Origin: Novosphingobium marinum
GTDB lineage: Bacteria > Pseudomonadota > Alphaproteobacteria > Sphingomonadales > Sphingomonadaceae
Direction: 5' to 3'
Length of the DNA: 64,000 bases
Assembly (NCBI RefSeq): GCF_013408095.1
Contig: NZ_JACBZF010000001.1
Span: 372,001 to 436,000 of the forward strand
Shown: positions 25,073 to 34,421 of the stretch, in pieces
How the letters are laid out: each line of letters opens with the position of its first letter
Position numbering within the stretch: the first letter of the stretch is position 1
The notes under the pieces: generated by a model
What the model saw: only the letters and a program-made list of their open reading frames with translations
Told to the model about the DNA's origin: nothing
The model's database searches: none
Program-made: the position numbers and the translations under genes

Positions 25073-25717
25073 ATGACAGACAACCGCCTGACCCGCATGC
25101 TCGCCGGAAGCGCGATGGCCGCGCTCGCCCTTGGCGGATGCGCCTCCACCGCATCCGGGCCCCAGCTGCCGCCCGCCTCGTTCGTGGCGCTGCAGGAAGG
25201 CCCCGGCGAGGAGTACGTGATCGGCCCGCTCGACGAGCTGACGGTTTTCGTCTGGCGCAATCCGGAACTCGGCGCCGAAGTTCAGGTCCGTCCCGACGGA
25301 CGCATCACCACGCCCCTGATCACCGACATGCCGGCAGTGGGCAAGACCCCCTCGATGCTGGCCGAAGACATCAAGCTCCAGCTCTCGCAATACATCGAGG
25401 AGCCGATCGTTTCGGTGATCGTGAACAAGTTTGCCGGCACGTTCAGCCAGCAGGTTCGCGTCGTCGGCGCGACCGAGAAACCGGCCTCGTTGCCGTTCCG
25501 CGCCAACATGACGCTGCTCGATGCGATGATCGCGGTCGGCGGGCTCTCCGAATACGCATCGGGTAATCGCGCGCGGCTCATCCGCTTCGACAAGGAGCAG
25601 GGCCGCCAGCGAGAGTACGCGCTGCGCCTCGGCGACCTGCTCAAGAAGGGCGACAGCAAGGCGAACGTCATGCTGAACCCCGGCGACGTCATCATCATCC
25701 CCGAAAGCATGTTCTGA
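25073..25717 (+). CDS. Polysaccharide export lipoprotein, XrtA-associated (Wza/EpsE family)
   Basis: A 214-residue outer-membrane polysaccharide export protein. It has a lipoprotein signal with C23 in LALGGCAS, then a Poly_export domain (GPLDELTVFVWRNPELGAEVQVRPDG) and an SLBB-type segment (VRVVGATEKPASLPF...MTLLDAMIAVGGLS). It is the first gene of the long plus-strand EPS operon and should form the outer-membrane conduit with the chain-length protein that follows 25 bases later. It is shorter than Wza, in line with XrtA-type export proteins that lack the C-terminal helix. Confidence 0.93.
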   Translation: MTDNRLTRMLAGSAMAALALGGCASTASGPQLPPASFVALQEGPGEEYVIGPLDELTVFVWRNPELGAEVQVRPDGRITTPLITDMPAVGKTPSMLAEDIKLQLSQYIEEPIVSVIVNKFAGTFSQQVRVVGATEKPASLPFRANMTLLDAMIAVGGLSEYASGNRARLIRFDKEQGRQREYALRLGDLLKKGDSKANVMLNPGDVIIIPESMF

Positions 25718-25742
25718 GCGAGATGGAGACCGGGACCGGCCT

Positions 25743-27263
25743 ATGAATTCGCTCTACGACGAAGCGCTTTCAGCGCTGCACAGCGTCTGGCATCGCAGGT
25801 GGATAGCACTTGCGGTCGCCTGGGGTGTGTGCCTGCTGGGCTGGCTGGCCGTGGCGATGGTGCCCAACAGCTACGAATCGCGCTCCAGGATCTTCGTCCA
25901 GCTCGACGATGCCCTCGCCGAGCAGGTCGGTATCGGCGTTGCCGACAGAAAGCGCGACATCGAGCGTATTCGCCAGACGCTGACGAGCGCGGTCAACCTT
26001 GAAAAGGTGGTTCGCTCGACGCGTATCGGCGACACGATCAATTCGCCCAAGGACATGGAAGCGGCCGTTCTGGAGCTTGCCAAGGACATCAAGGTCGTCA
26101 GCCAGCAGGACAACCTGTTCGAGATTTCCGCCGTTTCGAATGACGGCTCTCTGTCCGATGCCGAGAATGCGGCCCTCGCGCAGGACGTCGTCCAGAAGAT
26201 GATCGACATCTTCCGCGAGGAAAACCTCGCCGGAAATCGCGGCGAGATGACCGAGACCCTCGAATTCGTGAACCAGCAGCTCGCCCAGCGCGAGAAGGAA
26301 CTGGAAGTCGCCGAGCAGCGCCGCCTGACCTTCGAGGCCGAGCATCCCGAGATGATCCAGGGCGGTGCGGCCAACCAGGCCCGGCTCGAAGCCTCGCGAA
26401 GCGAGTTGCGCAACGTCGACGCTGACCTTGCAGCGGCCCAGAGCGCGCTGGCGGCGATCGGCGGCCAGATCTCCGGTACGCCCAGGATGCTGCCCGGTGC
26501 GGCTCCGGTAGGTTCGCGGGCCTCGCTCGCCAAGGCGCAAGGCGAGCTGGCGGCAATGCGCTCGCGCGGCCTTACCGATAGCCATCCGGACATCATCGCG
26601 CTCAAGAACCAGATCGCGACCCTGCAATCGGCAGTGCAGAACGAGGCTTCCAGCGTCTCGGGCATGCCCAATCCCGCGTATTCGTCGCTCCAGTCGATCC
26701 AGGCCGAGCGCGAGGCCAACGTCCAGGCGTTGCAGGCGCGGCGAGCGGCGTTGCAGGCCGACATCGCCTCGCTCACCGCCACCGCGATCAACAATCCCGA
26801 AGTCGCTGCCGAGGCGCAGCGGATCGGCCGCGACTACGATGTCCTGCGGCAGCAATACGACAAGCTGCTTCGCGACCGTGAGGAACTGCGCCTGCGGGGC
26901 GAGATCAAGACCGAGAGGGAAGCGGTGAAATTCGAAGTCGTGGATCCCCCGACGACTCCGCGCAGCCCGGTCGCGCCGAACCGTCCCATCCTGTTGCTTG
27001 CGGTGCTCGTGGCCGGCCTCGGTGCAGGTGCCGGCGCAGCTTTCGCCATCGGTCAGCTCCGCTCGACATTCGCAACGACTGCCAAGCTCGAAAAGTCCAC
27101 CGGCCTTCCCGTACTCGGCGCGATCTCGCGCACTCTGACCGAAGCCAAGCGCGAACTGCGCCGCAAGCGCCAGCGTTATTTTTACGCTGCGACTGCGGGC
27201 CTCGGCGTCGTTTTCGCGCTGCTGCTGGCGGTCGAATTCATCCAGCGCGGCACGGTGGCCTGA
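25743..27263 (+). CDS. XrtA-associated polysaccharide chain-length determinant (Wzz/GNVR family)
   Basis: A 506-residue inner-membrane Wzz-type protein. A first membrane segment is at about 20-40, a long periplasmic coiled-coil-rich region covers 150-390 (many Gln/Glu/Ala-rich heptads, GNVR-like stretch YDVLRQQYDKLLRDREEL), and a second segment lies at about 412-435 with a further hydrophobic stretch near 478-498. It sets glycan chain length and links the export lipoprotein to the tyrosine autokinase encoded next (10-base gap). The extra C-terminal hydrophobic segment is typical of the XrtA version. Confidence 0.92.
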   Translation: MNSLYDEALSALHSVWHRRWIALAVAWGVCLLGWLAVAMVPNSYESRSRIFVQLDDALAEQVGIGVADRKRDIERIRQTLTSAVNLEKVVRSTRIGDTINSPKDMEAAVLELAKDIKVVSQQDNLFEISAVSNDGSLSDAENAALAQDVVQKMIDIFREENLAGNRGEMTETLEFVNQQLAQREKELEVAEQRRLTFEAEHPEMIQGGAANQARLEASRSELRNVDADLAAAQSALAAIGGQISGTPRMLPGAAPVGSRASLAKAQGELAAMRSRGLTDSHPDIIALKNQIATLQSAVQNEASSVSGMPNPAYSSLQSIQAEREANVQALQARRAALQADIASLTATAINNPEVAAEAQRIGRDYDVLRQQYDKLLRDREELRLRGEIKTEREAVKFEVVDPPTTPRSPVAPNRPILLLAVLVAGLGAGAGAAFAIGQLRSTFATTAKLEKSTGLPVLGAISRTLTEAKRELRRKRQRYFYAATAGLGVVFALLLAVEFIQRGTVA

Positions 27264-27273
27264 GGGGGTAAGC

Positions 27274-28281
27274 ATGACCAAACAGAGCAAGATCCCCGTG
27301 CCACCTGAAGGCGAGAAGGCGGAAAGGGCGGCCGAGACGCTCATCGAGCGGGCCGTGGGCCGCTACGACCTCAACCGGCTGGCCCCGTCGCCCGTTCCTC
27401 AGGCATTGGCGCCGGCGCGTCCGAAGCCGGCCATGCGCCATCGCGCGCCTGAAACGCCCGAAGCGCCACTCGAAGAACCTGCGGTCGTGACGGAGCCTGT
27501 GAAGGCGACCCCGCCCGCACCGGTGGTGGAGCCGGTCCGCTTCACCGGCGAGGCGCACGCGATCGACCGCGAGCATCTTCGCGCGCAGGGCCTGATCGTT
27601 CCCGAAGGCATCGTCACCGGGCTGATGGAAGAGTTTCGCATCGTGAAGCGCCAGCTTCTCGCCCAGTCGGCGGACCTCCGCCGGCAGTCGAAAGGTGCTG
27701 CGGCCCAGCGCATCCTCGTCTGCTCGCCGCATCCCGGCGAAGGCAAGACCTACTGCTCGGTCAACCTTGCGCTGGCAATGGCGGCTGAGAAGGAAAGCGA
27801 CGTCCTTCTGGTCGATGCCGACTTCGCCAAGCCCTCGATCCTGAGCGCGCTCGGCCTTCCGGGGGGGCCGGGGCTCATGGACGCACTTATCGATGGCGAA
27901 GCCGATGTGGCTGACTTCGTTCTGAACACCGACGTACCGGGATTGCACGTTCTCCCGGCAGGCAACGGTACCAATTCCGATAGCGAATACCTTTCCTCGT
28001 CGCGGACCGGCAAGGTTCTGGAACGGCTGACGCAAGGCGCGCCCAATCGGATGGTGATCTTCGATTCTCCGCCAGCGCTGGCCGCTTCACCGGCGGCGGA
28101 ACTCGCGAAGTACGTGGGGCAGTCGGTTGTCGTCGTACGCGCCGACCGGACGGGGCAGGGCGCGCTCGAGGATGCGATCTCGCTGCTTTCGGCCTGCCCG
28201 AACATCGAGCTTCTGCTCAACGCAGTCAATTTCAGCCCGAGCGGTCGCCGCTTCGGGTCCTACTACGGGTACGGGGGATGA
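27274..28281 (+). CDS. XrtA-associated tyrosine autokinase (BY-kinase, CpsD/CapB type)
   Basis: A 335-residue cytoplasmic bacterial tyrosine kinase. After a Pro/Ala-rich N-terminal ~110 residues come the Walker A loop SPHPGEGKT (151-159), Walker A' VLLVDADFAKPS (177-188) and Walker B VIFDSPPAL. The C-terminus ends with a short Tyr cluster, FGSYYGYGG, the expected autophosphorylation tail. It partners the Wzz-like protein to control polymer length and export. Its stop overlaps the next ATG (ATGA). Confidence 0.92.
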   Translation: MTKQSKIPVPPEGEKAERAAETLIERAVGRYDLNRLAPSPVPQALAPARPKPAMRHRAPETPEAPLEEPAVVTEPVKATPPAPVVEPVRFTGEAHAIDREHLRAQGLIVPEGIVTGLMEEFRIVKRQLLAQSADLRRQSKGAAAQRILVCSPHPGEGKTYCSVNLALAMAAEKESDVLLVDADFAKPSILSALGLPGGPGLMDALIDGEADVADFVLNTDVPGLHVLPAGNGTNSDSEYLSSSRTGKVLERLTQGAPNRMVIFDSPPALAASPAAELAKYVGQSVVVVRADRTGQGALEDAISLLSACPNIELLLNAVNFSPSGRRFGSYYGYGG

Positions 28282-30011
28282 CCATGAGGGCACGCCTTCC
28301 TTTCGGCCTTGCGGCTTTCTGCGCCGCTGCCGCCCTCGCGCTGCCGGGCGTGGCACACGGCCAGTCCATTCCATACGGCAGCGTTTCCGGAGGGGGAGAC
28401 GCTCCGGCCGCATCCCCGGACGGCGGCGGCAAGGAGCGCGGTTCTCGCGGCAACGGGGGCAAGCGAACCTACGTCACGCCGTATATCGAAGCCGCGCAGG
28501 TCGTCACCGCGGAGCTTTCGCCTGGTAACGATGTCCTGACCTACACGCGTCTCGCCGCCGGGGTCGATGCCGGCATCTCGGGTCGCAATTCGGCGGCGTC
28601 GATTTCGGCACGCTACGAGCGGGTGATCGGCTGGGGCGACGAGGCCGAGGATGCCGACATCGTCAGCGGCGTCGCTCGCGGTTACGTGGCGGTCGCGCCG
28701 GGAGTCCAGCTCGATGCCGGCGCGCTTGCCACGCGTACCCGCGTCGACAGCGGATCGCCGGTCGCGGGTTTCGGCGACGACGACCAGGTGACCCAGATAT
28801 ACTCGCTCTATGCCGGACCTTCGGTTTCGACTTACGCGGGCGATGTCGCGCTCAGTGCCAATTACCATGTCGGCTACACCAAGGTCGAACAGCCCGACGC
28901 ATTCGTCGCGGCGCCGGGCGGCGAGGCGGTCGACGTGTTCGACGACAGCATTTCGCATTCGGCCAGCGTGCGCGCAGGCGTGAAGCCCTACGAGGTCCTC
29001 CCCGTCGGTATCGCGGCAGGCGCGAGCTATTATCGCGAAGACATTTCCAATCTGGACCAGCGCGTCGAAGATCTCATGGCCCGCGTCGACCTCACGCTTC
29101 CCGTCAGCCAGACGGTCGCCTTGGTTGGCGGAGTTGGTTACGAGGACGTTGAGATTTCGAGCCGCGACGCCCTGCGCGATGCGGACGGCGTCCCCGTCAT
29201 CGGAAATGACGGACGCTACGTCACCGACAAGAGCGAGCCGCGCTCCATCGCATACGACACGAGCGGCTTCATCTGGGATGCCGGCGTAATCTGGCGTCCG
29301 AGCCGCCGAACCGCGCTTGAGGCGCACGTCGGCCGCCGTTACGGCGCGACAAGCGTCTACGGCAGCTTCGCCTACGCGCCGAGCCCGCGATCCTCGCTCA
29401 ATGTCTCGGTTTACGACAATGTCGCCGGTTTCGGTGGGCAGGTAACGCGGGCATTGTTCGACCTTACGCCCGAGTTCAGCGTCGTGCGCAATCCGCTCAG
29501 CGGCGATCTTCTCGGCTGCGTGGCGCCGGTGCAGGGTGAGGGCGGTGCAGAAGGCGTCGGCAGCAATTGCCTCAACAGCGGGCTCGGCTCGATCCGCTCG
29601 GCGACATTTCGCGCTCGCGGGGTGATGGCAAGCTATGCGATCGATCTTGGCCGGATCGGCGCCGGCATCGGTGCCGGATACGACCGGCGCAAGTTCCTCG
29701 CCGCGCCCGGGACGATCCTCGCATCCGCGAACGGGGTGATCGACGAGAACTACTGGTTGTCCGCTTATCTCAACGGTCGCATCGACCAGGAATCGGGCTA
29801 TTCGGCGAACATCTACGCCAACTGGTTCGAAACCGGAGCGGGCTTCGGTGGCGATGCCACCTCGCTGGGGGCTACTGCAGCCTATTACCGGTATCTGACC
29901 GAACACCTCTCGGCGAATGCCGCGCTCGGTATCGACGGGGTGAACCGCGACGATCCTTACGAAGACTTCTGGACCGCGTCGGCGCTGGTGGGCGTCCGCT
30001 ACAGCTTTTGA
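28278..30011 (+). CDS. Outer-membrane beta-barrel protein of the PEP-CTERM/XrtA system (EpsL-like)
   Basis: A 577-residue protein with a signal peptide (ALPGVAHGQ, ~30 residues), a short Gly/Ser-rich linker and then many amphipathic beta-strands to a terminal aromatic residue (VGVRYSF). This matches the outer-membrane barrel family found in XrtA EPS operons. A role in glycan secretion or surface assembly is likely but not shown. Databases sometimes mislabel such proteins as a translocase subunit; nothing here supports that. Two Cys near residues 415 and 432 could form a loop disulfide. Confidence 0.82.
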   Translation: MTMRARLPFGLAAFCAAAALALPGVAHGQSIPYGSVSGGGDAPAASPDGGGKERGSRGNGGKRTYVTPYIEAAQVVTAELSPGNDVLTYTRLAAGVDAGISGRNSAASISARYERVIGWGDEAEDADIVSGVARGYVAVAPGVQLDAGALATRTRVDSGSPVAGFGDDDQVTQIYSLYAGPSVSTYAGDVALSANYHVGYTKVEQPDAFVAAPGGEAVDVFDDSISHSASVRAGVKPYEVLPVGIAAGASYYREDISNLDQRVEDLMARVDLTLPVSQTVALVGGVGYEDVEISSRDALRDADGVPVIGNDGRYVTDKSEPRSIAYDTSGFIWDAGVIWRPSRRTALEAHVGRRYGATSVYGSFAYAPSPRSSLNVSVYDNVAGFGGQVTRALFDLTPEFSVVRNPLSGDLLGCVAPVQGEGGAEGVGSNCLNSGLGSIRSATFRARGVMASYAIDLGRIGAGIGAGYDRRKFLAAPGTILASANGVIDENYWLSAYLNGRIDQESGYSANIYANWFETGAGFGGDATSLGATAAYYRYLTEHLSANAALGIDGVNRDDPYEDFWTASALVGVRYSF

Positions 30012-30025
30012 GCAGGGGTAGAACG

Positions 30026-31219
30026 ATGTTCGACGACTTTTATGGACTGACCGGGCGGCCTTTCCAGCTTACGCCAGACCCGGCCTTCTATTTCGAGAGC
30101 CTGACGCACCGCAAGGCGCTGTCTTACCTGGGATACGGCCTCGCGCAGGGCGAGGGCTTCGTGGTCATTACCGGCGAGGTAGGGGCGGGCAAGTCCACGC
30201 TCGTCGCGCATCTCATGGCAACGATCGATCCCGCCCGCCTCACTGCGGCGCAGGTCGTGACGAGCAAGCTCGACGGCGAGGAACTCGTGCACGTCGTGGC
30301 GCAGTCGTTCGGCCTGATGGTCGAGGGGCACGACAAGGCTTCGGCCCTCGGCCAGATCGAAAGCTTCCTGCACGAGGAAGCACGCGCGGGACGCAGGTGC
30401 CTGCTGATCGTCGATGAATCGCAGAACCTCTCGATCGATGCGCTCGAGGAATTGCGGATGCTGTCGAACTTCCAGCTCGGTTCGCACCCGCTTCTCCAGA
30501 CACTCCTGCTGGGCCAGCCGGAATTCCGCACGACGCTCCTCGAGCATCCCGATCTCGACCAGCTTCGCCAGCGCGTGATCGCCACGCACCACCTTGAGGC
30601 GATGCAGCCCAAGGAAGTCCAGCCCTATATCGAGCACCGCATGAAGTGCGTCGGGTGGGACGGCAATCCGGCTTTCGACCAGCGCGTCTTCGCCGAGATA
30701 CATACCGTCACCGGCGGCGTGCCGCGCCGTATCAACCAGATTCTCAACCGCCTGCTCCTGCTTGGCGCGGTCGACGAGCGTACGCGGATCGACGGGGCGA
30801 TGCTCAAGCAGGTTGTCGAGGAACTGGGCGAGGACGGCACGCCGACGCCGCTTCCGACCGGATCGAAAACGGCGGCGACCGCCTCGCTGGCCGAAACCGA
30901 TACCCCGGAAACCGAAGCGGAAGCTGCCGAGCCGGCTCTCGCAACCATGGCCGCCGAGCAGATCGAGGCAGCGCTTGCCGAGCGTGACGCGCAGATCGCC
31001 GAACTCCAGCAGGCCGTGATCGAACTGGCCAACTCCATCGAGGAAGTGCCCGAACCGCAGGCTCCCGACACTTCGGCCGCGCAGGAGATCGCCGCGCTGT
31101 CCGAGAAGCTGTCGGCGATGGAGGCCCGCGTCATGGAGCAGGACCGCACCATTCGCCACACGCTGACCATGCTGATCGAGTGGATCGAGACCGACGACTA
31201 TCATCGCGCCGCGGCCTGA
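30026..31219 (+). CDS. XrtA/PEP-CTERM-associated ATPase (ExeA-like AAA)
   Basis: A 397-residue protein of the ExeA-like AAA group found in XrtA loci. The Walker A motif GEVGAGKST is at 50-58 and Walker B with the catalytic acid is LLIVDES (127-133); sensor-type segments GGVPRRINQILNRLLL follow. The C-terminal ~110 residues are acidic and form coiled coils with no recognisable domain. ATG 30026 is used because the family N-terminus MFDDFYGL starts here. It may power assembly or regulate the export machinery. It is 14 bases after the barrel gene. Confidence 0.9.
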   Translation: MFDDFYGLTGRPFQLTPDPAFYFESLTHRKALSYLGYGLAQGEGFVVITGEVGAGKSTLVAHLMATIDPARLTAAQVVTSKLDGEELVHVVAQSFGLMVEGHDKASALGQIESFLHEEARAGRRCLLIVDESQNLSIDALEELRMLSNFQLGSHPLLQTLLLGQPEFRTTLLEHPDLDQLRQRVIATHHLEAMQPKEVQPYIEHRMKCVGWDGNPAFDQRVFAEIHTVTGGVPRRINQILNRLLLLGAVDERTRIDGAMLKQVVEELGEDGTPTPLPTGSKTAATASLAETDTPETEAEAAEPALATMAAEQIEAALAERDAQIAELQQAVIELANSIEEVPEPQAPDTSAAQEIAALSEKLSAMEARVMEQDRTIRHTLTMLIEWIETDDYHRAAA

Positions 31220-31240
31220 CCGGGGCCGGGAGGTATCGAA

Positions 31241-32113
31241 GTGCAGGCCTTCACGCCTACCAACGGCCTTTCGGTCGATGTGGAGGACTGGTTCCAGGTC
31301 GGCGCGTTCGAGGATGTGATCGAGCGCGGCAGCTGGGACCAGTTGACCGACCGCGTCGAGCGCAATTGCGATGCCATCCTGCAGATGTTCGCCGATGCCG
31401 ACGTGCATGCCACCTTCTTCACGCTGGGCTGGGTGGCGCAGCGCCATCCAGACCTGATGCGCAGGATCGCCGGTGAGGGCCACGAACTCGCCAGCCACGG
31501 CTGGGATCACGCGCGCGTCTTCCGGCTGGGTCGCGAGGCATTCGAGCAGGATATCGAGCGCAGCAAGAAGACGCTGGAAGACATCGCGGGAGTGCGGGTA
31601 ACCGGCTATCGCGCGCCGAGCTTCTCGATCGACCAGCGTACGCCGTGGGCCTACATGACGCTGGCCGAGCAGGGCTTCGAATACAGTTCGAGCGTCGCTC
31701 CGGTCGCACACGATCACTACGGGTGGCGCGATGCGCCGCGCTTCGCCTTCCGCCCACTTCCCTGGTCCGACCTCGTCGAGGTGCCGGTTACGACGGCCAC
31801 GTTCGCCGGACGCAGGCTGGCTGCGGGTGGCGGTGGATTCTTTCGCGTCCTCCCCTACGGCTTCTCGCGCTGGGCGATCAGGCAGGTAATCCGCCGAGAG
31901 GGGCGCCCGGCCGTATTCTACTTCCATCCCTGGGAGATAGATCCCGAACAACCGCGCGTCGCCGGCGCCTCTGCCCGTTCGCGCTTTCGTCACTACACGA
32001 ACCTCGATTGCATGGCCGACAAGCTTCGCCAGCTTATCGACGAATTCCAGTGGGGTCGGATGGACGTCCTCGCGGCACGGGAGGCGGCACGGGCCGTCAC
32101 GCTTGCGGCATGA
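31241..32113 (+). CDS. Polysaccharide deacetylase, XrtA-associated (NodB homology)
   Basis: A 290-residue NodB-type carbohydrate deacetylase. The catalytic/metal Asp region is SVDVEDW (D13 to D16), the metal His are in SHGWDHARVF, the motif-3 segment is GYRAPSFSI, and motif 5 is FYFHPWEID. It removes N-acetyl groups from the exopolysaccharide, probably in the periplasm or cytoplasm; no signal peptide is seen. GTG 31241 follows GGGAGG by six bases. The last codons overlap the start of the FemAB gene (ATGA). Confidence 0.93.
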   Translation: MQAFTPTNGLSVDVEDWFQVGAFEDVIERGSWDQLTDRVERNCDAILQMFADADVHATFFTLGWVAQRHPDLMRRIAGEGHELASHGWDHARVFRLGREAFEQDIERSKKTLEDIAGVRVTGYRAPSFSIDQRTPWAYMTLAEQGFEYSSSVAPVAHDHYGWRDAPRFAFRPLPWSDLVEVPVTTATFAGRRLAAGGGGFFRVLPYGFSRWAIRQVIRREGRPAVFYFHPWEIDPEQPRVAGASARSRFRHYTNLDCMADKLRQLIDEFQWGRMDVLAAREAARAVTLAA

Positions 32114-33186
32114 ATGCCCCCTTCGTCCTCTCGCGCGACGGTATCCGGCTCGCCGACCTGCGCGATCCGCTCGAATGCGCGCGTATCGACGCGTTCCTGG
32201 CCGAGCGGGACGATTCGAGCCCGTTCCACGGTCCGAAATGGCTTTGCGCCGTGGCCGAAAGCACAGGCAACCGTGCAGGTGCCCTCGTTGACGAAGCGCG
32301 CGGCGCAATTCGCGCTTACCTTCCGTTCAACGAGATACATTCGCCGATCTTCGGGCGGGTCCTCGCCTCCAGCGGCTTCGCGGTCGGCGGGGGCCTGCTG
32401 ACGGAGGCGCCCGACAAGGCCGAAAAACTGTTCGCTGCCGCGCGGGAACTGGCAGAGCGCCAGTCCTGCCCCAGTATCGAACTTCGCGGCGGCGCGCTTC
32501 CGCAAGGGCGCGACGGCTGGCATGTCCAGACCGCATCGCACTGCAATTTCGACCGCGAGCTTGCGACCGACGAAGAGGCCGAATTAAAGGCTATCCCGCG
32601 CAAGCAGCGTGCCGAGGTTCGCAAGGGCCTCAATGCCGACCTCGAAGTCCGCACCGGCACTACGCCTGCCGATCGGGAAGCGCATTACGGGGTTTATGCC
32701 GAGAGCGTGCGCAATCTCGGGACCCCGGTATTCCCGAAATCGCTGTTCGACGCAGTGCTCGACGCATTCGGTGATGCCGCCGACATCCTTACCGTGGCTC
32801 ACGAAGGCAAGGCGGTTGCAAGCGTCCTGTCGCTCTATCATCGCGGAACCGTGATGCCGTACTGGGGCGGAGGTACCTGGGACGCCCGGCGGCTGCGCGC
32901 GAACGAGCGAATGTATTTCGAACTGATGCTCCATGCCCGGCGGCGCGGGTGTACCCGTTTCGATTTCGGACGCTCGAAGACGGATAGCGGGGCTTACTAC
33001 TTCAAGAAGAACTGGGGTTTCGAACCTGCGCCCCTGGCTTACGCGGCCTGGACGGCGCCGGGATTCGATCCGCGAGATGCCAATCCATCGAGCGCTAGGC
33101 ACCGCTTGCAGGTCGCCGCCTGGCAGAAGTTGCCGCTGAGAGTTGCGAACGGGCTGGGACCCTTCATCGCACGCGGCCTCGGCTAA
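32110..33186 (+). CDS. FemAB-like protein of the XrtA/PEP-CTERM system
   Basis: A 358-residue protein of the PEP-CTERM-associated FemAB family, two GNAT-type lobes. Recognisable segments are SPFHGPKWL, the IPRKQRAEVRKGL stretch, SVLSLYHRGTVMPYWGGG, and RFDFGRSKTDSGAYYFKKNWGF. It probably transfers an acyl or aminoacyl unit to the glycan after deacetylation by the preceding enzyme. It overlaps both neighbours (ATGA with the deacetylase, TAATG with the glycosyltransferase), so it is translationally coupled. Confidence 0.9.
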   Translation: MNAPFVLSRDGIRLADLRDPLECARIDAFLAERDDSSPFHGPKWLCAVAESTGNRAGALVDEARGAIRAYLPFNEIHSPIFGRVLASSGFAVGGGLLTEAPDKAEKLFAAARELAERQSCPSIELRGGALPQGRDGWHVQTASHCNFDRELATDEEAELKAIPRKQRAEVRKGLNADLEVRTGTTPADREAHYGVYAESVRNLGTPVFPKSLFDAVLDAFGDAADILTVAHEGKAVASVLSLYHRGTVMPYWGGGTWDARRLRANERMYFELMLHARRRGCTRFDFGRSKTDSGAYYFKKNWGFEPAPLAYAAWTAPGFDPRDANPSSARHRLQVAAWQKLPLRVANGLGPFIARGLG

Positions 33187-34421
33187 TGGGCGAAATCCTC
33201 TTCATCGCGCACCGGGTACCTTTCCCGCCGGACCGTGGCGACAAGATCCGTTCGCATCACATACTCAAAAAGCTTGCCGGCCTGGCACCGGTTCACGTCG
33301 CGACCTTCGGCGAGGACGAACGCGACATGGCCGCGCAGGCCGAGCTCGCTGTTATCGCGGCAAGCCATCGCCTGGTCCGGCGCTCCAAGCCGCTGGCGCT
33401 CGCGGGCGTCGAAGCGTTGATGCGCGGACGGCCCGTTTCGGTCGCGGCGTTCCACAGCCGTGCGCTTCAAGGCTACATCGACGAGCTGCTCGCCACGAGG
33501 CCCGTTACAGCCATCTACGTCTTCTCGGGCCAGATGGGGCAGTATGTCCCGGACGATTTCGGCGGACGCGTGATCGTGGATCTCGTCGATGTCGATTCCG
33601 CCAAGTTCGAAGCCTACGCCCAAAGCGGCTCGGGACCGATGCGTTTCGTCAACGCGCGCGAAGGACGATTACTCCGCAACGAAGAGGCACGGCTCAGCGG
33701 ACGTGCCGACCGCGTGACGCTGATTAGCCGCGCCGAAGCCGAACTGTTCGCATCCCGCTTGCCAATGACCGTTTGCGAGCAATCGCGGATCAGTGTGCTC
33801 GGAAACGGCATAGACAGCGTGTTTTTCGATCCCGCAAAGGTACGCTGCGAACCGCGCCTCGCTGAACTGCCGGGTCCGCGGATCGTTTTCACGGGCCAGA
33901 TGGACTATGCGCCGAACGTCGCAGCCGCTTTCCGCGCGATGGACGAAATTCTGCCCCGGATCCGGCAAAGCTTTCCAGACGCCAGCCTTCATATCGTCGG
34001 CCGCAATCCGCCCGCCCGCCTGAGCGCTCGTGACGGAGCAGGCGGGGTCCACGTGTGGGGCGCCGTCGAGGATATGCGGACGTGGCTGAAGGGCGCGGAC
34101 CTTGCGCTCGTCCCGCTTTCGCTGGCGCGCGGCGTGCAGAACAAGGTGCTCGAGGCGATGGCCATGGAACTCCCGTTGGTGCTGACGCCGGAAGCGGCAA
34201 CGGGCATCGATGCGGCCGACGGGCGGGATTTCGCAATTGCCGAAAGCGACACGGATATTGCGACGACGGCCATCGAATTGCTCGAGGACGAGCCAAGGGC
34301 CACCGCGATGGGCTCCTCGGCCCGTCGCTTCGTGGTAGAGCACGTCAGCTGGGACGCATCGCTCACCGCACTTGCGGAGATCGTCGGCCTTGCAGGAGGA
34401 CCTGCCCGTCATGCGGCTTGA
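33186..34421 (+). CDS. XrtA/PEP-CTERM-associated glycosyltransferase (GT4-like, TIGR03087 family)
   Basis: A 411-residue GT-B-fold glycosyltransferase. The N-lobe begins FIAHRVPFPPDRGDKIRSHH, which is typical of this XrtA-linked family. The C-lobe shows VFTGQMDYAPNVAA, HIVGRNPP, and the nucleotide-sugar site around PLSLARGVQNKVLEAMAMELP. It adds a sugar to the lipid-linked repeat unit on the cytoplasmic side. Its ATG shares a base with the preceding stop, and its last 11 bases overlap the exosortase start. Confidence 0.9.
   Translation: MGEILFIAHRVPFPPDRGDKIRSHHILKKLAGLAPVHVATFGEDERDMAAQAELAVIAASHRLVRRSKPLALAGVEALMRGRPVSVAAFHSRALQGYIDELLATRPVTAIYVFSGQMGQYVPDDFGGRVIVDLVDVDSAKFEAYAQSGSGPMRFVNAREGRLLRNEEARLSGRADRVTLISRAEAELFASRLPMTVCEQSRISVLGNGIDSVFFDPAKVRCEPRLAELPGPRIVFTGQMDYAPNVAAAFRAMDEILPRIRQSFPDASLHIVGRNPPARLSARDGAGGVHVWGAVEDMRTWLKGADLALVPLSLARGVQNKVLEAMAMELPLVLTPEAATGIDAADGRDFAIAESDTDIATTAIELLEDEPRATAMGSSARRFVVEHVSWDASLTALAEIVGLAGGPARHAA

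Noticed and set aside
28278..30011. Annotation of the barrel protein as a YajC-type translocase subunit
   Set aside because: YajC is about 100 residues with one membrane helix; this is a 577-residue signal-peptide protein with a beta-barrel pattern.
29999..32308. 769-codon open frame antisense to the ATPase and deacetylase genes
   Set aside because: Same reason: no domain, and both sense genes have intact catalytic motifs.
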